From contig CAJGBR010000007.1 in the NCBI GenBank assembly GCA_904501625.1, positions 1-43,611 of the forward strand: DNA of 43,611 bases, written 5' to 3'. The translations under genes and the position numbers were made by a program. This stretch comes from an uncultured Rikenellaceae bacterium. Its GTDB lineage: Bacteria > Bacteroidota > Bacteroidia > Bacteroidales > Rikenellaceae. This document shows, piece after piece, positions 23,558-31,033 of the stretch (the stretch's first letter is position 1; the number at the start of each line of letters is the position of its first letter). The notes beneath the pieces were generated by a model. It made no database searches. It saw nothing but the letters and a program-made list of their open reading frames with translations, and had not been told where the DNA came from.

Positions 23558-25222
23558 TTATTTGTTCATTTCCTGCAATTGTTCCCAAGTGTATTCAACA
23601 CCATTGTAAGTGAATTTCTTAACTGTACCGTTAATAACGATGTTGTCAATTTTGGTATTGATAAGGTTCATCACGTTAACAACAGCACCTGCTTCGACAG
23701 TCACACGTGGAGCATAGTTAGTTAGGTGTGTGAAATTGATTTGATCAACAGTTGTTCCGTTTGCGATAACGAGTGATGATGTTACATTTTTGATAGTGCT
23801 GATAGAAGAATCGATGATACCGACTTTTGAATTATTGATAGTGACATTTGTTGCCGGCCAGAAATAGAGACGACCATATTCACCACCATTGATGGTTGCT
23901 GTAGAGTAGTTTCTAACACCAAGGTCATAAACGATGTACTTTGCATCTGCAGTAGATGTTGTACCCTTCATAACACAATTGTTAAGTGTTGTATTACCAA
24001 ATGCACATACAGCAACAGACATAAAGTTATTTTGGTCAGCTACGCCATTCGAGATAATCAGGTCTTTAAGTACTACATTGTTGAGTTCGTTGTTGTAGTT
24101 TACATAAGACGGGTTTCTGTATTGACCGAGCAAAATAGCCCAAATTTTACCAGTGAATGTAACATCGTTAAATGTAATCAATTGACCGTCAGTGCTACCG
24201 AAGTGAGTTTCTGCATTAAGGTTATTGAATGAGAATGTGCGGTTTTCGAATGTTGTGTTTTCGGTTGCAGTGAAGAGATAACCGTCATTGAGGTAGTAGA
24301 TATATTCGTCGTTGTAAGACGGGTCGATTTGGATATTGAAATGTTGGCGACCAGAGAGAATTTGACCCAAAATGTTTGTAGTCCAGTTACGCAAAATCGG
24401 AACAATATTCAGACCATCTACGAGATTGATAGTCGATTTGTCCTCAGCAGCAAATTGGAATGACATTTGGTGGATAGATTTTTCGTTGTTTGCGAGGATA
24501 TAACTCATAGACAAATATCTGAAAGCCTCTTTAATACCATCGTTATCGAGGTCTGCGTTCAGCAGTTCTTGTGGGATATTTGCCAAAGAGTAAGTTACGT
24601 CTACGCTACCTGAGAGGCTGCCATCAAGAAGGTTGATTTGGTCAGCTACGCCTTTGATTGTAGCACTTGATGAGATTATGATTTTTCCTGATTCATAAAT
24701 TGTATTCCAATCGAATTCATCTGTTCCGACATTAACTTGTGCGAATGGACGTTTCAGAGTCACACTGTGGTAACCTGGGCCATTAACTGTAAATGGTTCA
24801 GTTGCAGCAAAGAATGCATCACGTGATTCGTCGTTATTTACACCTGTATAGTTAACTTTGACGTTCATATCGTCTGAAACGGTGTATGCTGAACAATCAT
24901 CATCTTGAGCCCAAAATACAACTTTGAAAGTCTTGCCATTAGGCAGTGAGAGGCTCAATGTGTATCCATTAGTCGCAGAGAATTTGATGTTGTCAATAGA
25001 AGTCTTCTTTGTAACGAGCTGTCCGTTTTGGTCGAAAACTGCGTACATTAATTGGTCAACTTTCAGACCATCACTGATAGCACGAGTCATTTTGTTACCG
25101 ATGCTGATGTTGAAAGAGACCTGAGCATTTGCCTCTGTTTCTGTTTGAAGTTCTTCATTAGAACAAGATGTTGCAAAAAGCATTGATGCGATTGCAAACA
25201 AGCATACAATTTTTTTAAACAT
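23558..25222 (-). CDS. Fimbrillin-like surface lipoprotein with C-terminal beta-helix-like region (paralogue B)
   Basis: A 554-residue lipoprotein, lipidated at C20 (FATSCSNEEL). After the anchor, a first predicted strand (AQVSFNISIG) is followed by KMTRAISDGLKVDQLMYAVF, which closely parallels the start of type V pilins such as FimA/Mfa1, where an Arg protease cuts before Ala; the matching residue is Arg47. The N-terminal half (to about 290) also contains VVFWAQDDDCSAYTVSDDM and LKRPFAQVNVG, traits of the DUF6562-like fimbrillin-type family. Residues from about 320 on form short repeats rich in N, T and V (TINNSKVGII, TLNNCVMKG) suggesting a right-handed beta-helix. It is last in the operon. 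Confidence 0.75.
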   Translation of the reverse strand: MFKKIVCLFAIASMLFATSCSNEELQTETEANAQVSFNISIGNKMTRAISDGLKVDQLMYAVFDQNGQLVTKKTSIDNIKFSATNGYTLSLSLPNGKTFKVVFWAQDDDCSAYTVSDDMNVKVNYTGVNNDESRDAFFAATEPFTVNGPGYHSVTLKRPFAQVNVGTDEFDWNTIYESGKIIISSSATIKGVADQINLLDGSLSGSVDVTYSLANIPQELLNADLDNDGIKEAFRYLSMSYILANNEKSIHQMSFQFAAEDKSTINLVDGLNIVPILRNWTTNILGQILSGRQHFNIQIDPSYNDEYIYYLNDGYLFTATENTTFENRTFSFNNLNAETHFGSTDGQLITFNDVTFTGKIWAILLGQYRNPSYVNYNNELNNVVLKDLIISNGVADQNNFMSVAVCAFGNTTLNNCVMKGTTSTADAKYIVYDLGVRNYSTATINGGEYGRLYFWPATNVTINNSKVGIIDSSISTIKNVTSSLVIANGTTVDQINFTHLTNYAPRVTVEAGAVVNVMNLINTKIDNIVINGTVKKFTYNGVEYTWEQLQEMNK

Positions 25223-25274
25223 AACTGTAGGATTTTATGGTTAGTTAATTTATATTAATATTAATATATAAATT

Positions 25275-25293
25275 GTGGGTGCAATGCACCCAC
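25275..25293. terminator. Intercistronic hairpin between the two pilin-like genes
   Basis: A perfect inverted repeat GTGGGTGC-AAT-GCACCCAC lies 17 bases past the stop of the upstream gene. On the minus strand the tail is AATTTATATATT, a weak T tract, so it may be a partial terminator or an mRNA-stabilising element. Confidence 0.6.
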
Positions 25294-25309
25294 ATTTGGA
25301 ATAATATTA

Positions 25310-26950
25310 TTAGTCAATAATTTCGTTGACTGTTCCTTCGTTTTTAAACTCAGTTTTAGAAAGACCGTTAAATTTGATTGTTTTAACAGTTGCACCACTC
25401 TGAATTTCAATAGCAGGCAATTCATTACTAATGTTAACGATATCAATAACATTAACCGTTGTTCCTGCACCTATAATAAGTTTTCCTCCGTTATTTGAGT
25501 GTTTAATTGATGCAGATGTAATTTTGTCAATTACACAATTTTCAATAGTTGCAGATGCGTGTTCATACACATACAGATGTCCTATTTTACTATTTCTTAT
25601 TGTTGCTTCAGAAAGATTAACTACTGCTGCATCAACATTATAAGCGGTTGAATTGGTACATATTGAGCCCTCAATTGTACAATTTGTCAAGGTGCTTTTA
25701 CCTCTCAACCATACACCGGCACCAAACTTAGATTGCTTTCCTGTTGGAGGCAAGTGTTTGTTGATAGTTGCACTGTAAGTCAACCCCACAATATTTACGC
25801 TATCAAAAATGTGGTTAAAGTTGGTATAGTTACCGTTATCAATATAATCACCGAAGTCAAGATATTGAATTTGGCCAGAGAATTTAACATTTTTTAACGT
25901 AACCTTTTGACCACTAACACTGGTGAAAATTGCAGGTGCACCAAGATTGTTCAATGCAAAGAGGGTATCTCTGATTTCTGTATCTTCACTGAATTTATAG
26001 TATATACCGTCAAATTTGTTTGAATCGTCAATGAATGCAGGTGAAACTTTAACTACAAAGTTTGCTTCACTTGTCAGCACTTGACCGAGAATGTTTGTTC
26101 TCCAGTTACGAGTGACCGGGATATTTGTCAAACCCGCAAATTCAATAAATTTATCACCTGTTTCGTTTGAGAAATAGAAATCCATATCGTGGATCGATTT
26201 TTCCCCAGCAAGGATATAACTCATTGATACATATTTATATGCCTCTTTGATATTGTTGTCATCAAGGTCTGCAAACAGGTTTTCGTCTGGAATAGTGTTG
26301 AATTCGTAAGTTACAGTTGTGTCACCCGAAATAGTTCCGTCAATCAAGTTGATATTATTCGGAACATTTTTAATTACGGCTTTAGATTTTTTGATTTCTA
26401 CGCCATACTTTTTAGCCTGTTCAAAGTCAAACGGATAAGAACCAACGTTAATTTGTGCAAACGGACGGGTCAAGATTACAGTCTGAGTTTCTGAACCTTT
26501 AACTGTAAATTCTTCAGTAGCAGCGAAGAATGCGTCACGATTATCATCATTGTTCAGACCTTCATAATCGATAGTCACCTTCATATCGTCAGATACGGTA
26601 TAAGCTGTACATTCGCTATTTTGAGCCCAGAATACTGCTTTGTATTTGTGGCCTTTGATGAGTGATAGTTGCAATCTATAGCCGTTTTTTGAATGCATAT
26701 CCTGCACTTGATAGTCATCTTTAACAACTTTGGGGATAATGAGTTCTCCATTTTCGCCAAAGATTGCAAACATAAGTTGATCTACTTTAAGACCGTCGCT
26801 GATAGCACGAGTCTTCATTATATTTTCAACGTTCAAGTTGAAAGATACAATAGCATCACCGCCAGCTTGTTCGTCAATCTCGTTGTTTGAACAACTTGTG
26901 GAGAACAATACTGCCATTGTTGCAATGATTCCTAAAAAAAATCTTTTCAT
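25310..26950 (-). CDS. Fimbrillin-like surface lipoprotein with C-terminal beta-helix-like region (paralogue A)
   Basis: A 546-residue paralogue of the 23558-25222 product. Lipidation is at C20 (FSTSCSNNEID), the first strand is AIVSFNLNVEN, then comes the shared MKTRAISDGLKVDQLMFAIF with candidate processing site Arg48. Other shared blocks are VFWAQNSECTAYTVSDDM, SRDAFFAATE-like NRDAFFAATEEFTV, LTRPFAQINVG and RNWRTNILGQVL. From about residue 330 the sequence shows beta-helix-like rungs such as STLTNCTIEGSIC, EATIRNSKIGHLYVY and SATIENCVIDKI. The C-terminal halves differ more than the N-terminal halves. It lies 82 bases after the FimB/Mfa2-like gene. Function as pilin, tip adhesin or surface carpet is inferred. 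Confidence 0.76.
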   Translation of the reverse strand: MKRFFLGIIATMAVLFSTSCSNNEIDEQAGGDAIVSFNLNVENIMKTRAISDGLKVDQLMFAIFGENGELIIPKVVKDDYQVQDMHSKNGYRLQLSLIKGHKYKAVFWAQNSECTAYTVSDDMKVTIDYEGLNNDDNRDAFFAATEEFTVKGSETQTVILTRPFAQINVGSYPFDFEQAKKYGVEIKKSKAVIKNVPNNINLIDGTISGDTTVTYEFNTIPDENLFADLDDNNIKEAYKYVSMSYILAGEKSIHDMDFYFSNETGDKFIEFAGLTNIPVTRNWRTNILGQVLTSEANFVVKVSPAFIDDSNKFDGIYYKFSEDTEIRDTLFALNNLGAPAIFTSVSGQKVTLKNVKFSGQIQYLDFGDYIDNGNYTNFNHIFDSVNIVGLTYSATINKHLPPTGKQSKFGAGVWLRGKSTLTNCTIEGSICTNSTAYNVDAAVVNLSEATIRNSKIGHLYVYEHASATIENCVIDKITSASIKHSNNGGKLIIGAGTTVNVIDIVNISNELPAIEIQSGATVKTIKFNGLSKTEFKNEGTVNEIID

Positions 26951-27032
26951 CTTAGTGTAATTTTTTGTTTATAGTTTTGTTTATGATTCTATACAACATT
27001 TATGAGTCGTAACTTTTTTCTTCTTAATATTG

Positions 27033-28049
27033 TTAAGGTACCACGATATTATGATCGCCCCAGTAATCTGGATTGATTCCGACACCTCCGGCAGCCTCTA
27101 ACATCAGAAACTTACCTCTAATCATTGTGTGGAAATTTCGTTTTACCGGAACATCAATTGGTGCTGACATTGACAATTGGATGTTGTCTTTATCAAAGAT
27201 TCCAATCTGAACGGATATCGTTGATTCGGTATTAACGAATACGTAGTCGAAACCGATTGATGCTTCTGTATCAGACAAACGTTTCAGCGTTGTTTCGAAT
27301 AGTACATTTGTCTTAGAGTCTACGGCTTTATCAGAAATCAGACTATAGACGTGGGGCATAAAGCTGACATAGTAGAACACAACCTTATAATCGTTGATAC
27401 TTACTTTGGTTGATGTTTCAGATCCGCCTTTAACACGTGTTGCCTCTTTTTCTATGAAGTCTGTGACATCATTTGCAATGAACTCGAATTTACCGACTGG
27501 ACGTTCCATAGTGATGTCCAATGTGTCAGGTTGTTTTTCGCGAATATCAGACTCAACAGAAATGTCTTTAAATCCGCGGAATGCATCTCTGAAGTCGGTA
27601 CAAGCAGCGTGGTCACCTTGCAACGAGATATCTGTAAATTTTTCGGCATTATGATACGGAATCATATTTTCATTTTCAGTCAAGTCAGACCATACCATAA
27701 TGTTGTAATCTCCTGGAATCAAATCGAGCAGAACTCCGTGGTCGTAACCGTCGGAAATATCTCGTGTGAATGTAAATTCCTGAACTAAATCTCGAGAATC
27801 TCTCTTACTATAGGTACGAATAATATATCTGATTGCACCATATTTTCTCTCACTCGGAGTCGGAGTTCCGACCTTTTGTTCAATGACATCTGAACCGTTG
27901 TAGTCGTGTTCCCAAGTGGTCATATTTGTTTGGTAGTTCAGACGGAGATATACAGAAACTTTCTCAGGTTTGTCCGGCCATTCGTGAACATCACAACTCG
28001 AAATCATAAGTGCTAACGCGGCAAATATAAACAGACTCAACTTTTTCAT
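27033..28049 (-). CDS. FimB/Mfa2-family fimbrial anchor-type lipoprotein
   Basis: A 338-residue lipoprotein with Cys19 after MKKLSLFIFAALALMISS. The family pattern is visible in VSVYLRLNYQTNMTTWEHDY, the LLDLIPGDYNIMVWSDL strand pair, the CTDFRDAFRGFKDISV block and LDITMERPVGKFEFIANDV. Mfa2/FimB proteins in Porphyromonas anchor the fimbria to the outer membrane and limit its length. Its ATG overlaps the stop of the DUF3575 gene (TAATG), so translation is probably coupled. It precedes the two pilin-like genes, fitting an anchor encoded before the shaft or tip subunits. Confidence 0.8.
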   Translation of the reverse strand: MKKLSLFIFAALALMISSCDVHEWPDKPEKVSVYLRLNYQTNMTTWEHDYNGSDVIEQKVGTPTPSERKYGAIRYIIRTYSKRDSRDLVQEFTFTRDISDGYDHGVLLDLIPGDYNIMVWSDLTENENMIPYHNAEKFTDISLQGDHAACTDFRDAFRGFKDISVESDIREKQPDTLDITMERPVGKFEFIANDVTDFIEKEATRVKGGSETSTKVSINDYKVVFYYVSFMPHVYSLISDKAVDSKTNVLFETTLKRLSDTEASIGFDYVFVNTESTISVQIGIFDKDNIQLSMSAPIDVPVKRNFHTMIRGKFLMLEAAGGVGINPDYWGDHNIVVP

Positions 28050-29287
28050 TATTTGCCTCCTTTCTTTTTCTGGTCAAACATATATGAGAATGTAATGGCT
28101 GCTTGGTCGATTCCCCAATATTTCTTTTTGTGGTCAGAAATCAAAAGACCATCTTTTACATTTGGGGTATTATGGAACTTGTCATAGTGAATAGGGTAGT
28201 ATCCAGCACCCACTGAGAATTCCAATTTCCAACGATTGTTTTTGCTGATTGGCAAACGATAACCGATACTCAGACCATATCCGATTGCCGGAGTTTTACC
28301 TTTGTAGTCCTGATAACGATAATCTCCGTCAAAGGCAAAGTTGAAGTATGATATTCCAATATGTGCTCCGGTGAACAATCCGTCATTTTTACCTGAGAAC
28401 CAATAACGAATTTCTGGTTGGATTGCCAAAGTGCGGAATTTTATTGTTGATTTGAAATAGTTCCAAGCTGAATAATAAATAGGCAATGTTACAGAAACGT
28501 GTTTTCCCAAATCGGCTTCCACACCGATATTAGAGATTGCCATACCCAAGGCCAGAGCATTGGTCTTCAGGTACAATTTCGGAGTCCAAACTGTCGGTGA
28601 TGTAGGTTCCTGCCATTGGGGAGTATAATCGCAAGGTTTCATAACCATCGGCATATTAACTAAATCAGGTAAGGTAAATCCTGCGATAGGCTCAATTTTG
28701 ATACGACGAATTGTGATGATAGCGTATGCATTACGCATCTCGGTAAAGAATCGTTTGAATAAATCCTTCCAAATTTTTCCGTTTTCGAGTCCCTTCAGTC
28801 TGATGATACGGCGGTCCTGAGTACCTCCGTGATACTTGACCTGTACTGAATCCTCTTGCAAAATTGCCAGAACTTCATCTTTGTAGTAAAGGTCTGATTT
28901 CTCAATTTGAGTTTTCAAATAGTTCCAAGGAATGTAACTATCGTTGCGTGTTATGATGCTATCTGGAATATCAACTCCGCGACGGATGATTTTTTCTAAG
29001 GCTTGCAGACGATTTTTTGCCAACCAACGATTCAATTTATCACTACCTTCTGGTGATGCTGCACCACAGAAATTTACTCCTACTATTTGCATAGATTTAT
29101 CCTCATTGAGTTCTTTGAGGAAATCGACAATCTCCTGCATCCGTTGATCGTTACGGGCAAACGACCTTTCAATGTTAATTCTGTTGACTTTAAAGATTAC
29201 ACGGAACTCGTGGTATTCATTCTTCTGAGAATACACCTTGCCAACGCAAACCAATAAACCCAACAAAAGCAAACAATACTTTTTCAT
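28049..29287 (-). CDS. OmpA-like / DUF3575 outer-membrane protein, first gene of fimbrial operon
   Basis: The product has 412 residues from the ATG at 29287 (29293 is an alternative). A signal peptide (MKKYCLLLLGLLVCVGKVYSQ) is followed by an OmpA-C-like segment (about residues 25-100) with NFCGAASPEGSDKLNRWLAKNR, resembling the peptidoglycan-binding core. The C-terminal half (about 225-405) reads as a DUF3575-type beta-barrel of about eight strands, for example YLKTNALALGMAISNIGVEA and IGYGLSIGYRL. Genes of this type often precede FimB/Mfa2-like genes in Bacteroidales. A role as envelope anchor or assembly platform is inferred. A -7 element lies at 29329-29336. Confidence 0.75.
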   Translation of the reverse strand: MKKYCLLLLGLLVCVGKVYSQKNEYHEFRVIFKVNRINIERSFARNDQRMQEIVDFLKELNEDKSMQIVGVNFCGAASPEGSDKLNRWLAKNRLQALEKIIRRGVDIPDSIITRNDSYIPWNYLKTQIEKSDLYYKDEVLAILQEDSVQVKYHGGTQDRRIIRLKGLENGKIWKDLFKRFFTEMRNAYAIITIRRIKIEPIAGFTLPDLVNMPMVMKPCDYTPQWQEPTSPTVWTPKLYLKTNALALGMAISNIGVEADLGKHVSVTLPIYYSAWNYFKSTIKFRTLAIQPEIRYWFSGKNDGLFTGAHIGISYFNFAFDGDYRYQDYKGKTPAIGYGLSIGYRLPISKNNRWKLEFSVGAGYYPIHYDKFHNTPNVKDGLLISDHKKKYWGIDQAAITFSYMFDQKKKGGK

Positions 29288-29328
29288 TTGCATTAAGGAA
29301 AAGTTTATAATTATCCGAAAATATAATG

Positions 29329-29336
29329 CAAAGATA
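29329..29336 (-). promoter_or_regulatory. Probable -7 element of the fimbrial operon
   Basis: TATCTTTG on the minus strand, 41 bases upstream of the ATG at 29287. An imperfect TTATGG occupies the -33 region, so the promoter may be weak or need an activator. I found no inverted repeats that would suggest phase variation. Confidence 0.45.
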
Positions 29337-29404
29337 TGAATATTATTTTAAAAGCCATAAATATTGCTGTGAAATTATGTCTGATTTAGGTAAATAGCAT
29401 AAAA

Positions 29405-29431
29405 AAGACAACTCTTTTTGGGAGTTGTCTT
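29405..29431 (-). terminator. Intrinsic terminator of gpmI
   Basis: A 10-base-pair stem (AAGACAACTC / GAGTTGTCTT) with a 7-base loop is followed on the minus strand by six T, 22 bases past the gpmI stop. Confidence 0.85.
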
Positions 29432-29453
29432 CCTTTTTATAGTCGGATGTGTC

Positions 29454-30980
29454 TTATTTTAGAGTAATCAATGAGTGTCCTGTCATATCTTTTGGTTGTT
29501 TTATTCCCATCAGAGTCAGGACTGTTGGTGCAATATCGGCCAGCACTCCATCTTTTACTGAAGCTACATCGTCCGAAACAACAATAAACGGAACTGGATT
29601 CAGTGAGTGTGCAGTATTTGGTGAACCATCTGGGTTTTGTGCGTAATCAGCATTCCCGTGGTCGGCAGTAATCAATATGTCATAGCCGTTTTCTTTTGCT
29701 GCAGTCACAACTTTTTCAACGCAACTATCCACAGCTTTGACTGCAGATTGGATTGCTTCGTAGACTCCTGTATGACCGACCATATCGCCATTTGCAAAGT
29801 TTAGACATACGAAATCAGTCTCTGCAAGTTTGAGCTTTTCGACAATTGCATCTGTTACCTCATAGGCACTCATTTCTGGTTTGAGGTCATAGGTCGCGAC
29901 CTTTGGTGAGGCAATCAAGATGCGTTCTTCACCGACAAATGGCTCTTCGCGACCGCCGTTAAAGAAGAATGTGACGTGTGCATATTTTTCTGTTTCAGCG
30001 ATGCGGATCTGACGCATATTGTTACGGGCAATGATTTCACCCAGAGTATTTTGCAGATTTTCTTTGTCGAAGATGACTTTTACATTACGGAATGAGTCGT
30101 CGTATCTTGTCATTGTAAGATAGTAGAGCGGCATTGTTTTCATACCGAATTCAGGCATATCTTTTTGGGTCAGCACTGTTGTGATTTCACGCAGACGGTC
30201 TGTTCGGAAATTATAACAGATGACAACATCGCCTTCGGAGATTGTAGCCAGAGGATTTTGATTTTCATCAACCATTGCGATTGGTTTGATGAATTCGTCT
30301 GTAATGCCTTGTGAGTATGACTCTTCAATTGCTTTGATTGGATTTGTAGCCTTTTGTCCGATGCCATTAACCAGCAAATCATAACCTTCTTTAACACGTT
30401 CCCAGCGTTTGTCGCGATCCATTGTGTAGTAACGACCACAGATTGAGGCAAGACGAACCTTCGATGTTGACAATTTTTCTACGAGAGATTGCATATATCC
30501 GAGTCCGCTTTTGGGGTCGGTGTCACGTCCGTCCATCAGGGCGTGAACAAATACCTTATCCAGACCATATTGGTCGGTCATATCACACAATTTATACAGG
30601 TGTGATATCATAGAGTGTACACCACCGTCTGATAAGAGCCCCAGGAAGTGAACTTTTTTGTTATTGTCTTTAGCATAATTGAGAGCATCTGTCAAGATGT
30701 TATTATTGCTGATGGTATTATCTTCGATGGCTTTATTGATTTTCACGAGGTCTTGATAGATGATTCTGCCGGCGCCTATATTCAGGTGTCCAACCTCAGA
30801 ATTACCCATTTGTCCGTCTGGCAATCCAACATATTCTCCGCAAGTCATAAGATGTGCGGTTGGCCATTGGCGTTGAAGATTCTGCATAAATTTTGGTTGT
30901 GCAGAATATACGACATCTCTTACACTGTGATCACCCTCTCCCCATCCGTCGAGGATTATTAAAACGACTTTCTTTCCCAT
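29454..30980 (-). CDS. gpmI: 2,3-bisphosphoglycerate-independent phosphoglycerate mutase
   Basis: It interconverts 3- and 2-phosphoglycerate using two manganese ions. The 508-residue length is normal. Metal-binding Asp11 is in LIILDGWGEG, and the phosphorylated nucleophile Ser61 is in GQMGNSEVGHLNIGAGR. The second half of the alkaline-phosphatase fold shows NFANGDMVGHTG and ITADHGNADY. It lies 53 bases after alaS with no clear promoter between, so co-transcription is likely. It completes a glycolytic set in the window with fba and gapA. Confidence 0.97.
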   Translation of the reverse strand: MGKKVVLIILDGWGEGDHSVRDVVYSAQPKFMQNLQRQWPTAHLMTCGEYVGLPDGQMGNSEVGHLNIGAGRIIYQDLVKINKAIEDNTISNNNILTDALNYAKDNNKKVHFLGLLSDGGVHSMISHLYKLCDMTDQYGLDKVFVHALMDGRDTDPKSGLGYMQSLVEKLSTSKVRLASICGRYYTMDRDKRWERVKEGYDLLVNGIGQKATNPIKAIEESYSQGITDEFIKPIAMVDENQNPLATISEGDVVICYNFRTDRLREITTVLTQKDMPEFGMKTMPLYYLTMTRYDDSFRNVKVIFDKENLQNTLGEIIARNNMRQIRIAETEKYAHVTFFFNGGREEPFVGEERILIASPKVATYDLKPEMSAYEVTDAIVEKLKLAETDFVCLNFANGDMVGHTGVYEAIQSAVKAVDSCVEKVVTAAKENGYDILITADHGNADYAQNPDGSPNTAHSLNPVPFIVVSDDVASVKDGVLADIAPTVLTLMGIKQPKDMTGHSLITLK

Positions 30981-31033
30981 ATTTTGTTTTTTGTATTTTT
31001 ATTGTTGAGCTAGGTGCAATAAATACACCATAA

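Noticed and set aside
29300..29400. Invertible promoter for the fimbrial operon
   Set aside because: Phase-variable surface operons are common in Bacteroidales, but no flanking inverted repeats or adjacent invertase gene are visible here.
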